From the NCBI GenBank assembly GCA_027563935.2, contig CM050446.2:32677501-32741500 (forward strand): a stretch of 64,000 nt of DNA. The letters run 5' to 3'. The notes under the pieces were generated by a model that saw only the letters and a list, made by a program, of their open reading frames with translations, was not told the DNA's origin and did no database searches. This document shows, piece by piece, positions 34,585 through 46,300 of the stretch. A program made the position numbers and the translations under genes. Numbering within the stretch: position 1 is the stretch's first letter; every line of letters begins with the position of its first letter. This DNA is from Costus lasius (Eukaryota; Streptophyta; Magnoliopsida; Zingiberales; Costaceae).

Positions 34585-36559
34585 TGTTGGTGTATATGCC
34601 CTAGGACCTAGTTTTGGTCCATCTTTGTACTACTTGAATCTGATATCTTTCTGGCATTGTCGTTATCATTGTTTGTCTACATCTGCAATTGTGTACTTAC
34701 ATGATAATGTCCCTGGAGACAGATTGGATCTGTGCTCGAATTATAATCCCCAGTCGATGTACCTTAGTGGATATGGGACAGCTATAGTACTTGTGAGACT
34801 GGTATGTGGGCTGGTTAGGCACGTGGTGCTAACGCAGACACATGGGTATATCATTGGAGGATATACTGGATAGACCCGCTGTGAGGCCATGACTTGGTGT
34901 CATGAGTTATCCTCACAAGTGACAGGAGATGCATTGATCCCTTGACTTGAGGTCATTAACCATTCTATATGGTTAGGGACTTGCTTTGATGCAACCTAAC
35001 ACCTCGCCGTAGTTGGGAGGTCATAACGGTTGTCATTGAGCATGTCACGACCCATATGAGAAGGTCAATGGACAGACATAGAATTTGCCCCTTCCTTAGG
35101 GAAGCATGATATCCATGGAGCTCCTCTATGGTTCTATGACTGAAAGTGTATGGCCATACCCATGTGAGAACCTGATTTAGTCATAACCATGTGATTGGGT
35201 GAAAACAAGTGGTGACACACTTGTCCAATCGGATATCAGTTCGGCAAAGAGACTGTAATGCATCTGTACCTAGTTGCGATGATGGGGATGTCGATGTCGA
35301 TATCCATTCCAATGACTTGGGTAGCAGTGATGCACTGCTAGGTGCCACTCACTGCTTGTGATGACCTCTGGTCAGCACTGCCAGCGTCAGAGGAACCTAC
35401 AGGGTCGCACACCTTGATACTTGAGTTCTCGTATTGATCGGGAAGCCTTATGATCGAGTTATTGGATAACTCGGATCTAATTAGGAGATTTCATCAGCGC
35501 CAATGGGCATGATGAGATGGAAGAATATTATTGGAGCCAAACTTCATTTTTGGCAGGTTGACCCGTATTTGACCATGGTTGGTCACATTTGGATTAGGGT
35601 TGCATTGGATTGGATCCAAGTGCTTAATCAACCCATGAAATGGAGTTTGGGCTAGCTCATTATCCAATGAGGCCCAATAATAAGTTGTCATGAAGAGGCA
35701 ATAGGCTAAAAGGGTATAATGGGGAGGAAACCAAGCCTATTGGCACCTAAGGGGCATAATGGGGTTTGGATGGCAAATTTACTTCATTAAGGAAGCTTTA
35801 TGCGCCTAGCCCTCTCCCATTGATAGTGTGAATGCATTAAGGCATTGCTTGGGGCGCAAGGCTAGGCCTTGGCGCACAAGGCAAGGCTTGGTAGTTTATG
35901 GAAAGGTTGAATGAGGTTTATGGTAAAGTCTTGGAGACTTTCCTTACCTCAAACCTTCTCATCCAAGCCATACACTTGTCATGATCTCAACCCTTGCCCT
36001 AACCGCCTCTAGCTCTTTATAAGTGACCCTAGCCGCCCCCTCTTGAGAGGTTACAATCCTTAGAGGCGTGACAACAAGAGAAGGGGCGAAAGCAAGGGCT
36101 TGAAGGGCGACAACACCAAAAAGTGGCGCATCTTCTTCTTCCTTCCAAACCCTAGCCGCAAGCTTCTTCCTTCTCTCTTGATGCAAGGAACTTGATGCTT
36201 GGCGGTTTCCCTCTCCCTCATCCTTCTTCATCTTTGGTGCATCTACCTTGGAGGTGGCGCATACTTTGAAGAAGTAGCACAAGGCTTGGATCTTCTTCCC
36301 GAGGCTAGCACCGGGCGTGGAAGAAGAGAACTCAAGAGATCCGTGTGTGCGAGACTGCAGAGGGCGCACACTTGGACGCCTGCATCGGCATTCCCTCCAC
36401 ATTGCTCTTAAGGTATTTCCTAACTCGTCGTGTCGACTCCCTTGCTTGCGATCTTCATTGGGTTTTTGGGATTGGCCTGTTTCTGGGACATTCTTCCGTT
36501 GCGTAAAATGTATGTCTATAACTCTGAAAATTGTAAAATATCCCCGGGGTTTCCCAACA
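34585..36559 (+). repeat. 5' LTR of element A
   Basis: From TGTTGGTGTATATG to TTTCCCAACA, 1975 bp. CTTTATAAGTG at 36015-36025 is a probable TATA box, predicting transcription from about 36050. An antisense 147-codon frame at 35959-36402 is present in both LTR copies but resembles nothing known. Confidence 0.93.
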
Positions 36560-36560
36560 G

Positions 36561-36573
36561 TGGTATCAGAGGG
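36561..36573 (+). other. Primer-binding site of element A
   Basis: TGGTATCAGAGGG begins two bases after the LTR end and complements the 3' end of initiator methionine tRNA over the usual TGGTATCAGAG core. Confidence 0.85.
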
Positions 36574-38147
36574 ACTTGCAAGACTCGAACGATGTTTTAT
36601 GCTTTTCTTTCATGCTCACATGCCATATCTCTATTTTCGAAAATAGCATGATGCATGGCAAACGATTTTTCTAAGTAGGAAAAATTGAGGATTCTTGTTT
36701 CTATCATCCTCTCAATCTCTTTTGGGTTTTTGGACTATTTTTCTTGTTTGATTTAAAGATCAAAGGCGCACGTAATTTTGTCAAGTAGGACGGGCATTGT
36801 GTCTTCGGACTGGCCAAGTCTCTTGATATGACAAAATTGCCAGCCGAAAGGATCTCTGAAATCATCATGAAAATAAATCGCAATAAACCAAAAGACTTGT
36901 GAGAAGAAGATGAGAAAAAGAAACTGATTTTATGAAAAAAGTAAAATTTCAGATTTTATGTTTTTCATGAGCATGTAGAATTGCATGAGTAAATACCTTG
37001 ATTGTGCATGATGTTGTGATCATTAATCAAGCCCCCCCTTTGCATGCCTGCGATGTATCCTCGTGAGGCCTGCGTGCCGCTTTTCTTTTTGCTTTTGACT
37101 AAGAAGAAGATTAGGGTGGCGCATGTGCTTGGAGCTTAGCACATGCATACCTTGGATGGCAATGCAACAAGCAAGAGGCGCAAGCCTGCTTAGTGGCGCA
37201 AGACCATGGCATTGGCCGAACCTATGGGGAACTTTTAAAGTGTACCTCTACGGTTTGAGAGCTAAGCCATGAGAGAAGGACCTTGGAGCCAACCTTGAAG
37301 TTCAAGCTAGAGGTCGGCTAGGCTAGGTCTAGTTTTTGGGGCTTGAGTTCTAGGACAAGAGTTGAACCTATTTCATGGCATGGATTGGTTCAATGTCTTG
37401 TATAGGATATGATCACATCATCCTTTACTACTTTTATTATCTGCAGAAGCATGCTTGAAATGTTTTACCGTTATGTTATCACTATAGGATTGCATGCCTG
37501 TAATGATAAGACATAAGATAAAACTGAGATGATGAGACCTTAAACAAAAACCCTCAATTAAAATATCAAGTCTGGTAGCCTTCTAACGCGTAACCCTCAT
37601 TAAACTATCGATCAGTGGAGTTGTGAATTGTTTCCCACCCTCGTGGGACACACCCACTTATCTTTAGAAAGTGCGTGGTGGCAATGGTTTCCCCAGTCCA
37701 GTTTTAACCTGGGCATGCCTTCGCAAGGCAACTCGTTGGCCCTGGGCATAACGGTTAGGAATGGACTTGACTAGAAGTTCACATGTGCTGGGCACATGGT
37801 GAAAGTCTGGAGGCATCGTTGAGAGGTAAAGGTTTCATGTTGTATCCAGCCCTCGCTGGACATGAAATGCCCAGACTGTCTCAACAAGGGGAGTTGCTTG
37901 GAGCAACCGGCCGGCGCGCCCACCTTAGGAAACATGGGTCACTTTGTGCATCTCATCCCACCCTCGTGGGACCGAAGCCCTGTGTGGAATGAGGATCTCA
38001 TCTCACTAGGAAATCTTGGATTTCTCGATTGACTTTGTGGGTTGTCAATTCGATTAAAAATAGTGGGAGCCATGGTCATTTAAAACAAGTCCAGTTTAAA
38101 TGACTCGAAGTAGTACTAATCTGCTATTTCTTGGTTGTTGTAGAACA
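36574..38147 (+). other. Untranslated leader of element A with three hairpins
   Basis: About 1.57 kb lies between primer site and gag start, without a long frame. Three perfect 6-bp stems closed by a CCTC loop occur at 37633-37648 (TCCCAC/GTGGGA), 37845-37860 (TCCAGC/GCTGGA) and 37956-37971 (TCCCAC/GTGGGA). The second differs from the others by two compensating pairs. Equivalent hairpins at almost equal spacing are found in element B, so a role in the RNA, such as packaging, dimerisation or translation, is plausible. Confidence 0.75.
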
Positions 38148-38390
38148 ATGGCTATGAACAATAGCAGTTGGTCACTGCGATCTACCCTGGAAAGGGATAA
38201 GTTGGTTGGATCCAACTTACTGGATTGGTATATGAACTTGAGAATCGTGCTCAAGCTCGAACGGAAGCTTTATGTCCTTGAGCGTCCTTTTCCTGACCCA
38301 CTTCCATGCTCGGCCTTAGCGGCTGAGAGAGATGCTTATGATAAGCATCAGGTTGATACTTTGGAGGTTGCTAACCAACATGTCACCTGA
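38148..38390 (+). pseudogene. Element A gag, N-terminal part only
   Basis: ATG 38148 opens MAMNNSSWSLRSTLERDKLV and continues WYMNLRIVLKLERKLYVLE, equivalent to the gag start of element B at 43355. A stop ends it after 80 codons. The following 38391-38640 is out of frame and about 300 bp shorter than in B. It contains CYSCGGPPHMLKDM near 38562, a zinc knuckle that has lost its last cysteine. Confidence 0.85.
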
Positions 38391-38639
38391 ATTTAGAGGG
38401 TGATAAGAATCAAAGAGTGCCTCTGAGATTATTTTAATCTAAGGCAGCTCTTTGATGAATTGGTTGAGCTCAATCCTCCTAAAGTTGATATTCAGTGTGT
38501 TGAGCCAAAAGGCTTGACCAAGGAACTGGAATTAAAGATGGATATGATCAGGAATAATAGGTGCTATTCATGTGGAGGGCCGCCTCACATGTTGAAGGAC
38601 ATGTTGCAACTTTAGAATGAGGAGAAGAAAGGCTAGGCC

Positions 38640-39822
38640 TTGTCTTCATGCTCAGGTATTTATGTTACCGAAGTCAACCTCTCTACTCCTATGACATGGG
38701 TATTGGATACCGCATGTGAAGCTCATATTTGTACAAATATGCAAAGGCTCAGAAAGGGTAGATTGGTAAGGCCTAGAGAGATTGACCTACGGATAGGTAA
38801 TAGGGCACAAGTTGCTGCTGTTGCTGTAGGAGTTTCTCTCCCTGCCTTTAGGACTTCAGTTAAAGCTAGACAATTGCTATTATGTACCTTCCCTTACCAA
38901 AACATTGTATCCACTCCTTGCTTGGCAAAGAAAGGATTTAGGTTTGAAATAAAAGAGAACTTATGTTCTTTTTCTTTTGCAAACATGTTTTATGGGAAGG
39001 GTACTTTGTGCAACGGTCCGCATGTCTTGGACATGGATAGCTCTATTTGTAACATAAATAATAAAAGGACCAAATTGAGTGGTTCAGTTGGTGCTTTCCT
39101 ACGGCATTGTCGATTAGCCCATATAAACAAGAATCACATTCGACAACTCCATGAAAATGGGTTGTTAGATTCAAGTTCCTTGGAGGAATTTGATACTTGT
39201 GAACCTTGTTTATTAGGGAAAATGACAAAGGTGCCCTTCACCAAGACTGGTGAGAGGGCAGGAGGTTTATTAAATCTCATACATACTGACGTGTGTGGGC
39301 CCTTCAATAAACAAGCCAGAGGAGGGTACAACTACTTCATCGCGTTTACTGATGACTTCAGTAGATATGGTTATGTCTATGTAATGAGACATAAGTCTGA
39401 ATCCTTTGAGAAATTTAAGGAGTTTAGACATGAAGTAGAGAACCAGCTTGGTAGATCCATTAAGGCTCTTCGATCAGATCGTGGTGGAGAGTACCTGAGC
39501 AGTGAGTTCTTTGACTATCTGAGAGAGTGTGGGATCATATCCCAACTCACTCCTCCTCGAACACCTCAATGGAATGGTGTGTCTGAAAGGAGAAATCGAA
39601 CTTTGTTGAATATGGTTCGATCTATGATGAGTCATGCAACTCTACCTCCCTCATTCTGGGGACACGCACTTAAGATAGCTTCCCAAATACTGAATAATGT
39701 TCCATCTAAGATTGTCTCAAAGATTCCATACGAGGTATGGAGTGGGAGACGCCCTAATCTCACTTTTATCAGGATCTGGGGATGTAAGGCTTATGTCAAA
39801 CGTCAGGATTCTAGCAAGCTAG
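38640..39822 (+). pseudogene. Element A protease and integrase, cut by element B
   Basis: The open frame begins GIYVTEVNL and carries the protease motif WVLDTACEAHIC. It then has the integrase zinc motif (HCRLAHINKNHIRQLHENG..CEPCLLGK) and the catalytic stretch with HTDVCGPF, LRSDRGGEYL and NGVSERRNRTLL, so D, D and E are present. At 39823 element B starts and the frame ends within it by chance. Integrase resumes at 48966. The protease-to-integrase linker is shortened relative to B. Confidence 0.9.
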
Positions 39823-41531
39823 TGTTGGGGTATGCCCTTAAGGCTAATGTTTGAGGCCTGTGGGAATGTATCTGTATCATGTAATAAACTCTTAAGTTTA
39901 TAAAGGCATGGTTGTTATTCAGTTAGCTACATTGTCTGCTGCAATATATGTTCTTCTGAATAATGTCTCAAAGCTGTTCAGCTGGGCTGACAAGCTATTA
40001 TGTCCTTAGTCGATATATCTTGGTGAACATGAGACAGCCTTGATATGGTTAAGACTAATATGTGTTCTAATCTTATAGGATGCTTCGAGCATGGAATAAG
40101 ATGTAGACTCATGGGTACATTGGATGTACTGGACAGACCCTACGAGGATGTTCAATTGTTTGTCACAATGTGAATATTCCTTGGATATGACAAGTGGCAC
40201 ATTTCCTCTGACTTGAGATCACTTGTGTTTTCTAAATGATGATTGTCATTGTTTTGAGGTAGTTCAATATCATTTGAAACATAATGATTATAGACTATCT
40301 TGGATGGTGAGCTTGAGTCAGGTTAGAGCACTAGTGATAGACATAGGATTGCCGTCTCCTTATTGAAGGAGTGTGATGTTCTAAAGGGGCCCCCTGGATG
40401 AGATGATTGAGAGAGTGTATGGCCATACCCAGGTGACAGTGTTCATCTGATCTAATCATGCTCATCATATTGGAGCTACAAGCTTGACAGGCTTGTCCAA
40501 TAAGAACATCCAGTGGCAAAGGAAATATGTATGCTTTGTGAATTGATTCACACTTGTGCTGTTTTTGGGTGAAGTCTTGGAAGACTCTTTCCTTTATATC
40601 GGGAGACAGTGATGTGTTGCTAGATACCCCTCACTGGTCGTGATAACGTGAGTTATCGTTACCGACATTTAAAGGAAACCCTCAGGGTCGCATAATTTGA
40701 TGATATGGCTTACTTAAGTCAGATCGTGTGGACTGAATTGTTTGGGTTCAGTTTAATGGGATTAAATCTCTGATTGTGAGTGAGATCTGGTCTGATCATG
40801 TTTGATTGATTAGGGCTTGAGATCGGTAAGCTTCGATCGAGAGAATGAATGCTAGATCAGTCAGATCAGAAGCATTGAGAGATTGACGGTCAGATTGAGA
40901 GCCTTAGGGTTTATTTTGATCTGCACTTATTTCTTGGTTTATTTGGTTAGCGGACCAAATCGCTTTGAACCAGCTCTTGAATGAGCGCATGGTTCAATGC
41001 TGATGTGGCATTTGCGATTGGGGTGAATCCTAAGATCGCACGTAGAGATGTGGCATGCTATTTTTGGATAGCACCTCTCGAACGTTGCCATGATCTCACG
41101 TCGCTCCTCTTTGGTCTCTTCACGCCTTTCTCGCCTCTTGGGGTTGGTTTGGAAGTGGCATTCTCGTGTGGAGAAAGTCCAAGGCGACAAGAGAAAAACG
41201 CCAAGAAGAAATCTCTCCTTTCCCTTTGCAATCGATCAAAGACACTCTTGGAGCCTTGCTAGCACAAGGAGCACCAAGATAGTAAGCGCTTCCTCATCTT
41301 GTGTGCGCGTCCTAAGGAGGAGATCTTCGTTGCTCTCTTAGATCCAAGGCGTCATCTTCAAATGGCATTGGTATGAATCGCATCTTTCATTCAATCATAG
41401 TTTTAAGTTGATCATTCAATCATACATGCGATCCTTAACCCTACTTCCGCTCATGCAAAGTTTTAAAGTGCATGGTATTAGGGTTTGCGCTCCCCCTAGA
41501 AGGGGACCCCCCATGTTAAGGGGTACTTTCA
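39823..41531 (+). repeat. 5' LTR of element B
   Basis: From TGTTGGGGTATGCC to GGGTACTTTCA, 1709 bp. It shares with the LTRs of A, C and D the box GTGTATGGCCATACCCA and the segment TTGCTAGATACCCCTCACTG, showing common ancestry. No clear TATA box was picked out by eye. Confidence 0.95.
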
Positions 41532-41533
41532 TT

Positions 41534-41545
41534 TGGTATCAGAGC
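41534..41545 (+). other. Primer-binding site of element B
   Basis: TGGTATCAGAGC, three bases (2 intervening) after the LTR end; the standard complement of initiator methionine tRNA in copia elements. Confidence 0.9.
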
Positions 41546-43354
41546 CTGCGTTATGATGTATGTTTGTTATGATTGCTTCTTTGTGATCCATGTTTGCGCA
41601 TCCTATGAATAGATCTAATAACATGCGGTAAACTACATGCTAGCTTAAGGTCTTTGATGTATGTTTATGTGTTACGCATGTATGATGCCTTGGCGCTTGC
41701 TTTAGAGTTTTTATCAAAAACTTATATCTCTTGCGCGTATCACCTTAGATCTAAGCCGCCTACTGTAAACCCTTAGACGGGTTATTAGGGTTGAAGTCAC
41801 CCCCTAGGTTAGATCCAGAATGTCTGATCAGATCATCTGACAACCTGAATGGGTCGATCAGATAGCACCTTGGCGCAAGCCTATGGTGGCTATAGGTCGA
41901 CTGCAGACAGGTGTGTAGCGATGTCTGATTGTGACGATTAATGAACGCACCTGAGTTAGGCCCGGGGTCACGCCCGTTTGCCAGACCTCAGTGTGGTTGT
42001 TCAGCCCTGGCGCATGCATAGTTGACCTTATGGTCGACGCAAGTCAGTTAGGACTTGGTGCATGCAAGGGCAGTGGATCTGACTAGGTTGGATGAGTGGA
42101 TCCCTAGTAATGGACCGTTGTAAGGTTGTAGGGGAAATAAGGAAAAATTAAAATTGATCCTATGGGGTTTTCGAAAATTTTAATTTTTATGGATCACGTG
42201 GTTCTTGATTGATGCATATGTTTGTCTATTTAGTCTTATGTGGGCTGCCCATATTAATTGTGTGCTGTGCTGGGGCCTGCGTGCCTGTATTAAAAATTGT
42301 AAATTAATTATTGTGATCTGCGCATCACTGTGTTTTAATTTATAAATGTAAGTGACCTGCGTGTCACTCTTGTCTAGATAGTTAAATTTGTAATTTAATT
42401 AGACAAGAGCACAGAGCACACTTGGCAGAGGCGCCTGCAGCAGTGGCTTGACCAGGTGGGAGGTCCAGGGATCGACTCTGGGACCAGGCGCATTTTCCCT
42501 GGTGGGCGCACCTGTGCTGTAATTGGCGCTTGGGCCCAGGTTTGGGCCAGATGAGCAGCTAAAGACCCATGAAGAGCAAATGAAGACTTAAGTTAGGTTA
42601 AGGTCTTCTAGGGCTATGGGCTTTTACCACATAAGATACATGCTTTCTTTTATTGCTTAATATTAGAATTGCATGATTAAATTATCTTCTCCTATCACCA
42701 TAGGAATTGCATGATAGGCAAGAAGATAAAAGACCGTTAAAATCCAACGCTTAAATATCAAGCTCGTAAGCCTTCTGACGCGAAACCTCACTGTTCTGAT
42801 TATCGTTGGAGCCGTGTTGTACCCACTCAGTGGGCACGTCCATCTATCTTCAGACGGTGCGGGATTACACCTGCGTGTTACAGAGTAGGGATTTATCCCT
42901 TCTCGTTGCTCAGCATAGCACGTGGTGGTCCAGGGAGTAGGTCGGGTCAGCTTGACCATGTAGGCTACATATGTGGCGCATATGGTAGCACATGGAGGCA
43001 GCCATCTGTGGGGTCAGAGATTGTGTTGTACCAACTCAGTTGGCACAGTCTGCTGGATTGCCCGGATGAAGGGGAATCGCACGGGTTGGCGATCGGCAGG
43101 GACTGCCTACCAGAAACTAGTGCTTGTACCCTCTGTGCATCTTATCTCGCCTGAGCGGGACGCGGAGACCAAGTATGAAATCTGGATCCCATCTCACTAA
43201 AAGAGTTCTACTCTTTCGGGCTGTTTTGCTGGATTTTTCACGCCTGATAAAATAGTGAGAAAAAGAATCTTTCTTAAGTCCTGATTGATTCTTATACATT
43301 GATACTGACCTTGCTGTTCTTGCATTGTTGTAGATACCTGCAGCAACGAACACC
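41546..43354 (+). other. Untranslated leader of element B with three hairpins
   Basis: The 1.8-kb leader has no gag-related frame. Hairpins are CCCAC-TCA-GTGGG (42822-42834), CCAAC-TCA-GTTGG (43031-43043) and TCTCGC-CTGA-GCGGGA (43145-43160). The first two sit in a repeated context GTGTTGTACC..GGCAC and differ by one compensating pair. Spacing between hairpins (209 and about 114 bp) closely matches element A (212 and 111 bp). Confidence 0.75.
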
Positions 43355-46300
43355 ATGAACTTCAATGTGCGATCCCTACTGGAAAGGGAGAAGTTTGCTG
43401 GGCCGAACTTCTCTGACTGGTTTGGACACCTTAAGATTGTTCTTAAGGCAGAGAGGAAACTGTATGTCCTCGAGACGGCGATACCGCCGCAGCCCGCTCC
43501 GAACGCCGCAAGGGCGGTTCGGGAAGCCTATGAAAAGCACGTCAATGATAGCATTGATGTCGCTTGCCTGATGCTAGCGTCTATGACGCCACCGCTGCAG
43601 CGTCAGCATGAGGACATGTCGGCTATAGACATGATTACAAACCTCAAGATGCTGTATGCTGCACAGGCAAGGACTGAGCGCTACAATTTGACAAAGCTCT
43701 TCTTTCAGAGCAAACTGGCTGAAGGGAGCCCAGTGGGAGCTCACGTGCTCAAGATGATTGGGCACAAGGAGGCTCTAGAGAAACTGGGGCATACCATCAA
43801 CCAGGAGCTTGCTGTGGATATTATTCTGCAGTCTCTCCCGCCTTCATTCGACGCGTTCATTATTAATTTTAATATGAACAAAATCGATTGTACTCCGGCA
43901 GAGCTGCTGAATATGCTCTTGACCACTGAGGAAACTCTGAAGGGTAAGCCTTCAACCTCTGTCTTGATGGTTCCTTCCAGGAACAAGAAGAAGGGGAAGA
44001 AGGGCAAGGCCACTGTCAAGAGCTACAGCAAGGCTCTGAAGCAAAAGGTGAAGCGGTCCAAGGAATACAGGTGTTTCCACTGTGGCCAGCTGGGTCACTG
44101 GAAAAAGGACTGTAAAGCGCTCCAAGGAGATAAGAGGGGAAGCTTTGCTTCTGGCTCAGGTATATTCGTGACTGAGGTCATGTTTTCTTCTTCTATATCA
44201 TGGGTGTTGGACACTGCATGTGGAGTTCACATTTGTTCAAATGTACAGGAACTCAAGAGAAGAAGGCAGGTGGGACAGCATGAGGTGGACCTACGAGTTG
44301 GAAACGGGGCACGGGTTGCTGCTGTTGCTGTAGGAGACTACTTTATTTCTTTACCATCTGGACTTGTATTGGAACTAAACAGTTGTTACTTTGTTCCCAG
44401 TATAACTAAAAATATTATCTCCATTCCTGCTCTTGTCAGGAAGGGATTTTCCTTTGAATGCAATATTTCAAAGTGTGTTTTGTCATATGATAATATTGTT
44501 TATGCAACTGGTTCAATTAATAATGGGTTATTCATGTTGGACATGGAAAGTTCTATACAAAATGTTGATATTAAGAAAGCCAAGTTTGCTGATGACAGCA
44601 CCTTGCTATGGCATAGTCGTTTGGGCCATATTAACGAGAAACGCATTAAGCGGTTGCATGATAATGGACTGCTGGGATCTTTCTCCTACAAGGGGATTGA
44701 TACATGCAAAGCTTGTTTAATGGGTAAAATGACGAAGTCACCTTTTCCTCACAAAGGTCAAAGGGCTTCAGGTTTACTTGACCTTATACACAGTGATGTG
44801 TGTGGGCCTTTTAGTAAACATGCCAGAGGTGGCTATCAGTACTTCATTACCTTTACTGATGATTTCAGTAGATATGGGTATGTCTATTTAATGAGACATA
44901 AAAGTGAATCTTTTGACAAGTTCAAAGAGTTCAAAAATGAAGTACAAAATCAGCTAGGCCGAAATATCAAGGCACTTCGTTCTGATCGAGGTGGTGAATA
45001 CCTAAGTCATGCATTTACTGACTATCTAAGGGAGTGTGGGATTATCTCACAGCTCACTCCACCAGGAACACTGCAATGGAATGGTGTGTCCGAGAGGAGA
45101 AATAGAACGTTACTTGATATGGTTCGTTCTATGATGAGTCAGGCTACTCTTCCTTACTCCTTTTGGGGTTTTGCACTGAGGACAGCTGCAAAGGTACTAA
45201 ACCGAGTGCCATCCAAGGCAGTTTCAAAGACGCCATATGAATTATGGTATGGGAAACAGCCAAGCTTGACATTTATCAGGATCTGGGGTTGCGAGGCTTA
45301 TGTCAAAAAGCTCGCCTCTGGGAAACTAGAGAGCAGATCTGACAAATGTATCTTTGTCGGTTACCCTAAGGAAACTAAGGGTTATTATTTCTTCGATCCC
45401 AAGGAGAACAAGGTTTTTGTTGCTCGGACGGCCATATTTCTTGAGAAGGAGTTTCTTCTGCAAGAGGCCAGTGGGAGAGAAATAAAGCTGGATGAGAATC
45501 CAGACGAAGGACAAAGTAGTCAAGCACAGTTGGATGAGCCTGAGCCGGTAGAACAGGTTATTGAACAACCTGAGGCTCAGATATCACGGGAACCGCGAAG
45601 ATCGGGAAGGATTCGTCGACAGCCTGAGCGCTATGACGGAGTCTACATCATTGACAATGATGAACCCCTTACTTATGCGGATGCGGTCAGTGGACCGGAG
45701 TCAGCGAGATGGCTTGAAGCTATGCGCGCCGAGATGGACTCCATGTCAGATAACCAAGTTTGGGATTTGGTTGATCCGCCTCCGGGAGTTATCCCTATAG
45801 GCTGTAAATGGATCTTCAAGAAGAAGATTGACATGGATGGTAACGTGGTTACCTATAAAGGCAGGCTAGTTGCGAAAGGTTTCAAACAAATCTATGGTAT
45901 AGATTATGATGAAACTTTTTCACCGGTAGCCATGTTTAAGTCTATTCGGATTCTTTTCGCGATAGCTGCATATTACGATTATGAGATTTGGCAAATGGAT
46001 GTGAAAACAGCTTTCCTTAATGGAAATCTGGATGAGGATGTGTATATGACACAACCAGAAGGTTTCACTAATCCAGCAGATCGTCATAAGATATGCAAGT
46101 TAAAGAAGTCTATTTATGGACTTAAACAAGCATCGAGAAGCTGGAATATTCGTTTTGATGAATCAGTTACTGAATTTGGTTTCATCAAGAACGAGGATGA
46201 CCCGTGTGTGTATAAGAGGTTTAGTGGGAGCGTGATTACTTTCCTAGTCCTCTACGTCGATGACATCTTGATCATTGGAAACGACATTCCTGAAATGCAT

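Noticed and set aside
35959..36402. 147-aa antisense frame present in both LTRs of element A
   Set aside because: Shared only because the LTRs are duplicates; no protein similarity and it overlaps the LTR promoter region.
40981..41341. Short plus-strand frames in the LTRs of element B (repeated at 48415-48775)
   Set aside because: Identical in both LTRs by duplication; no domain, and short.
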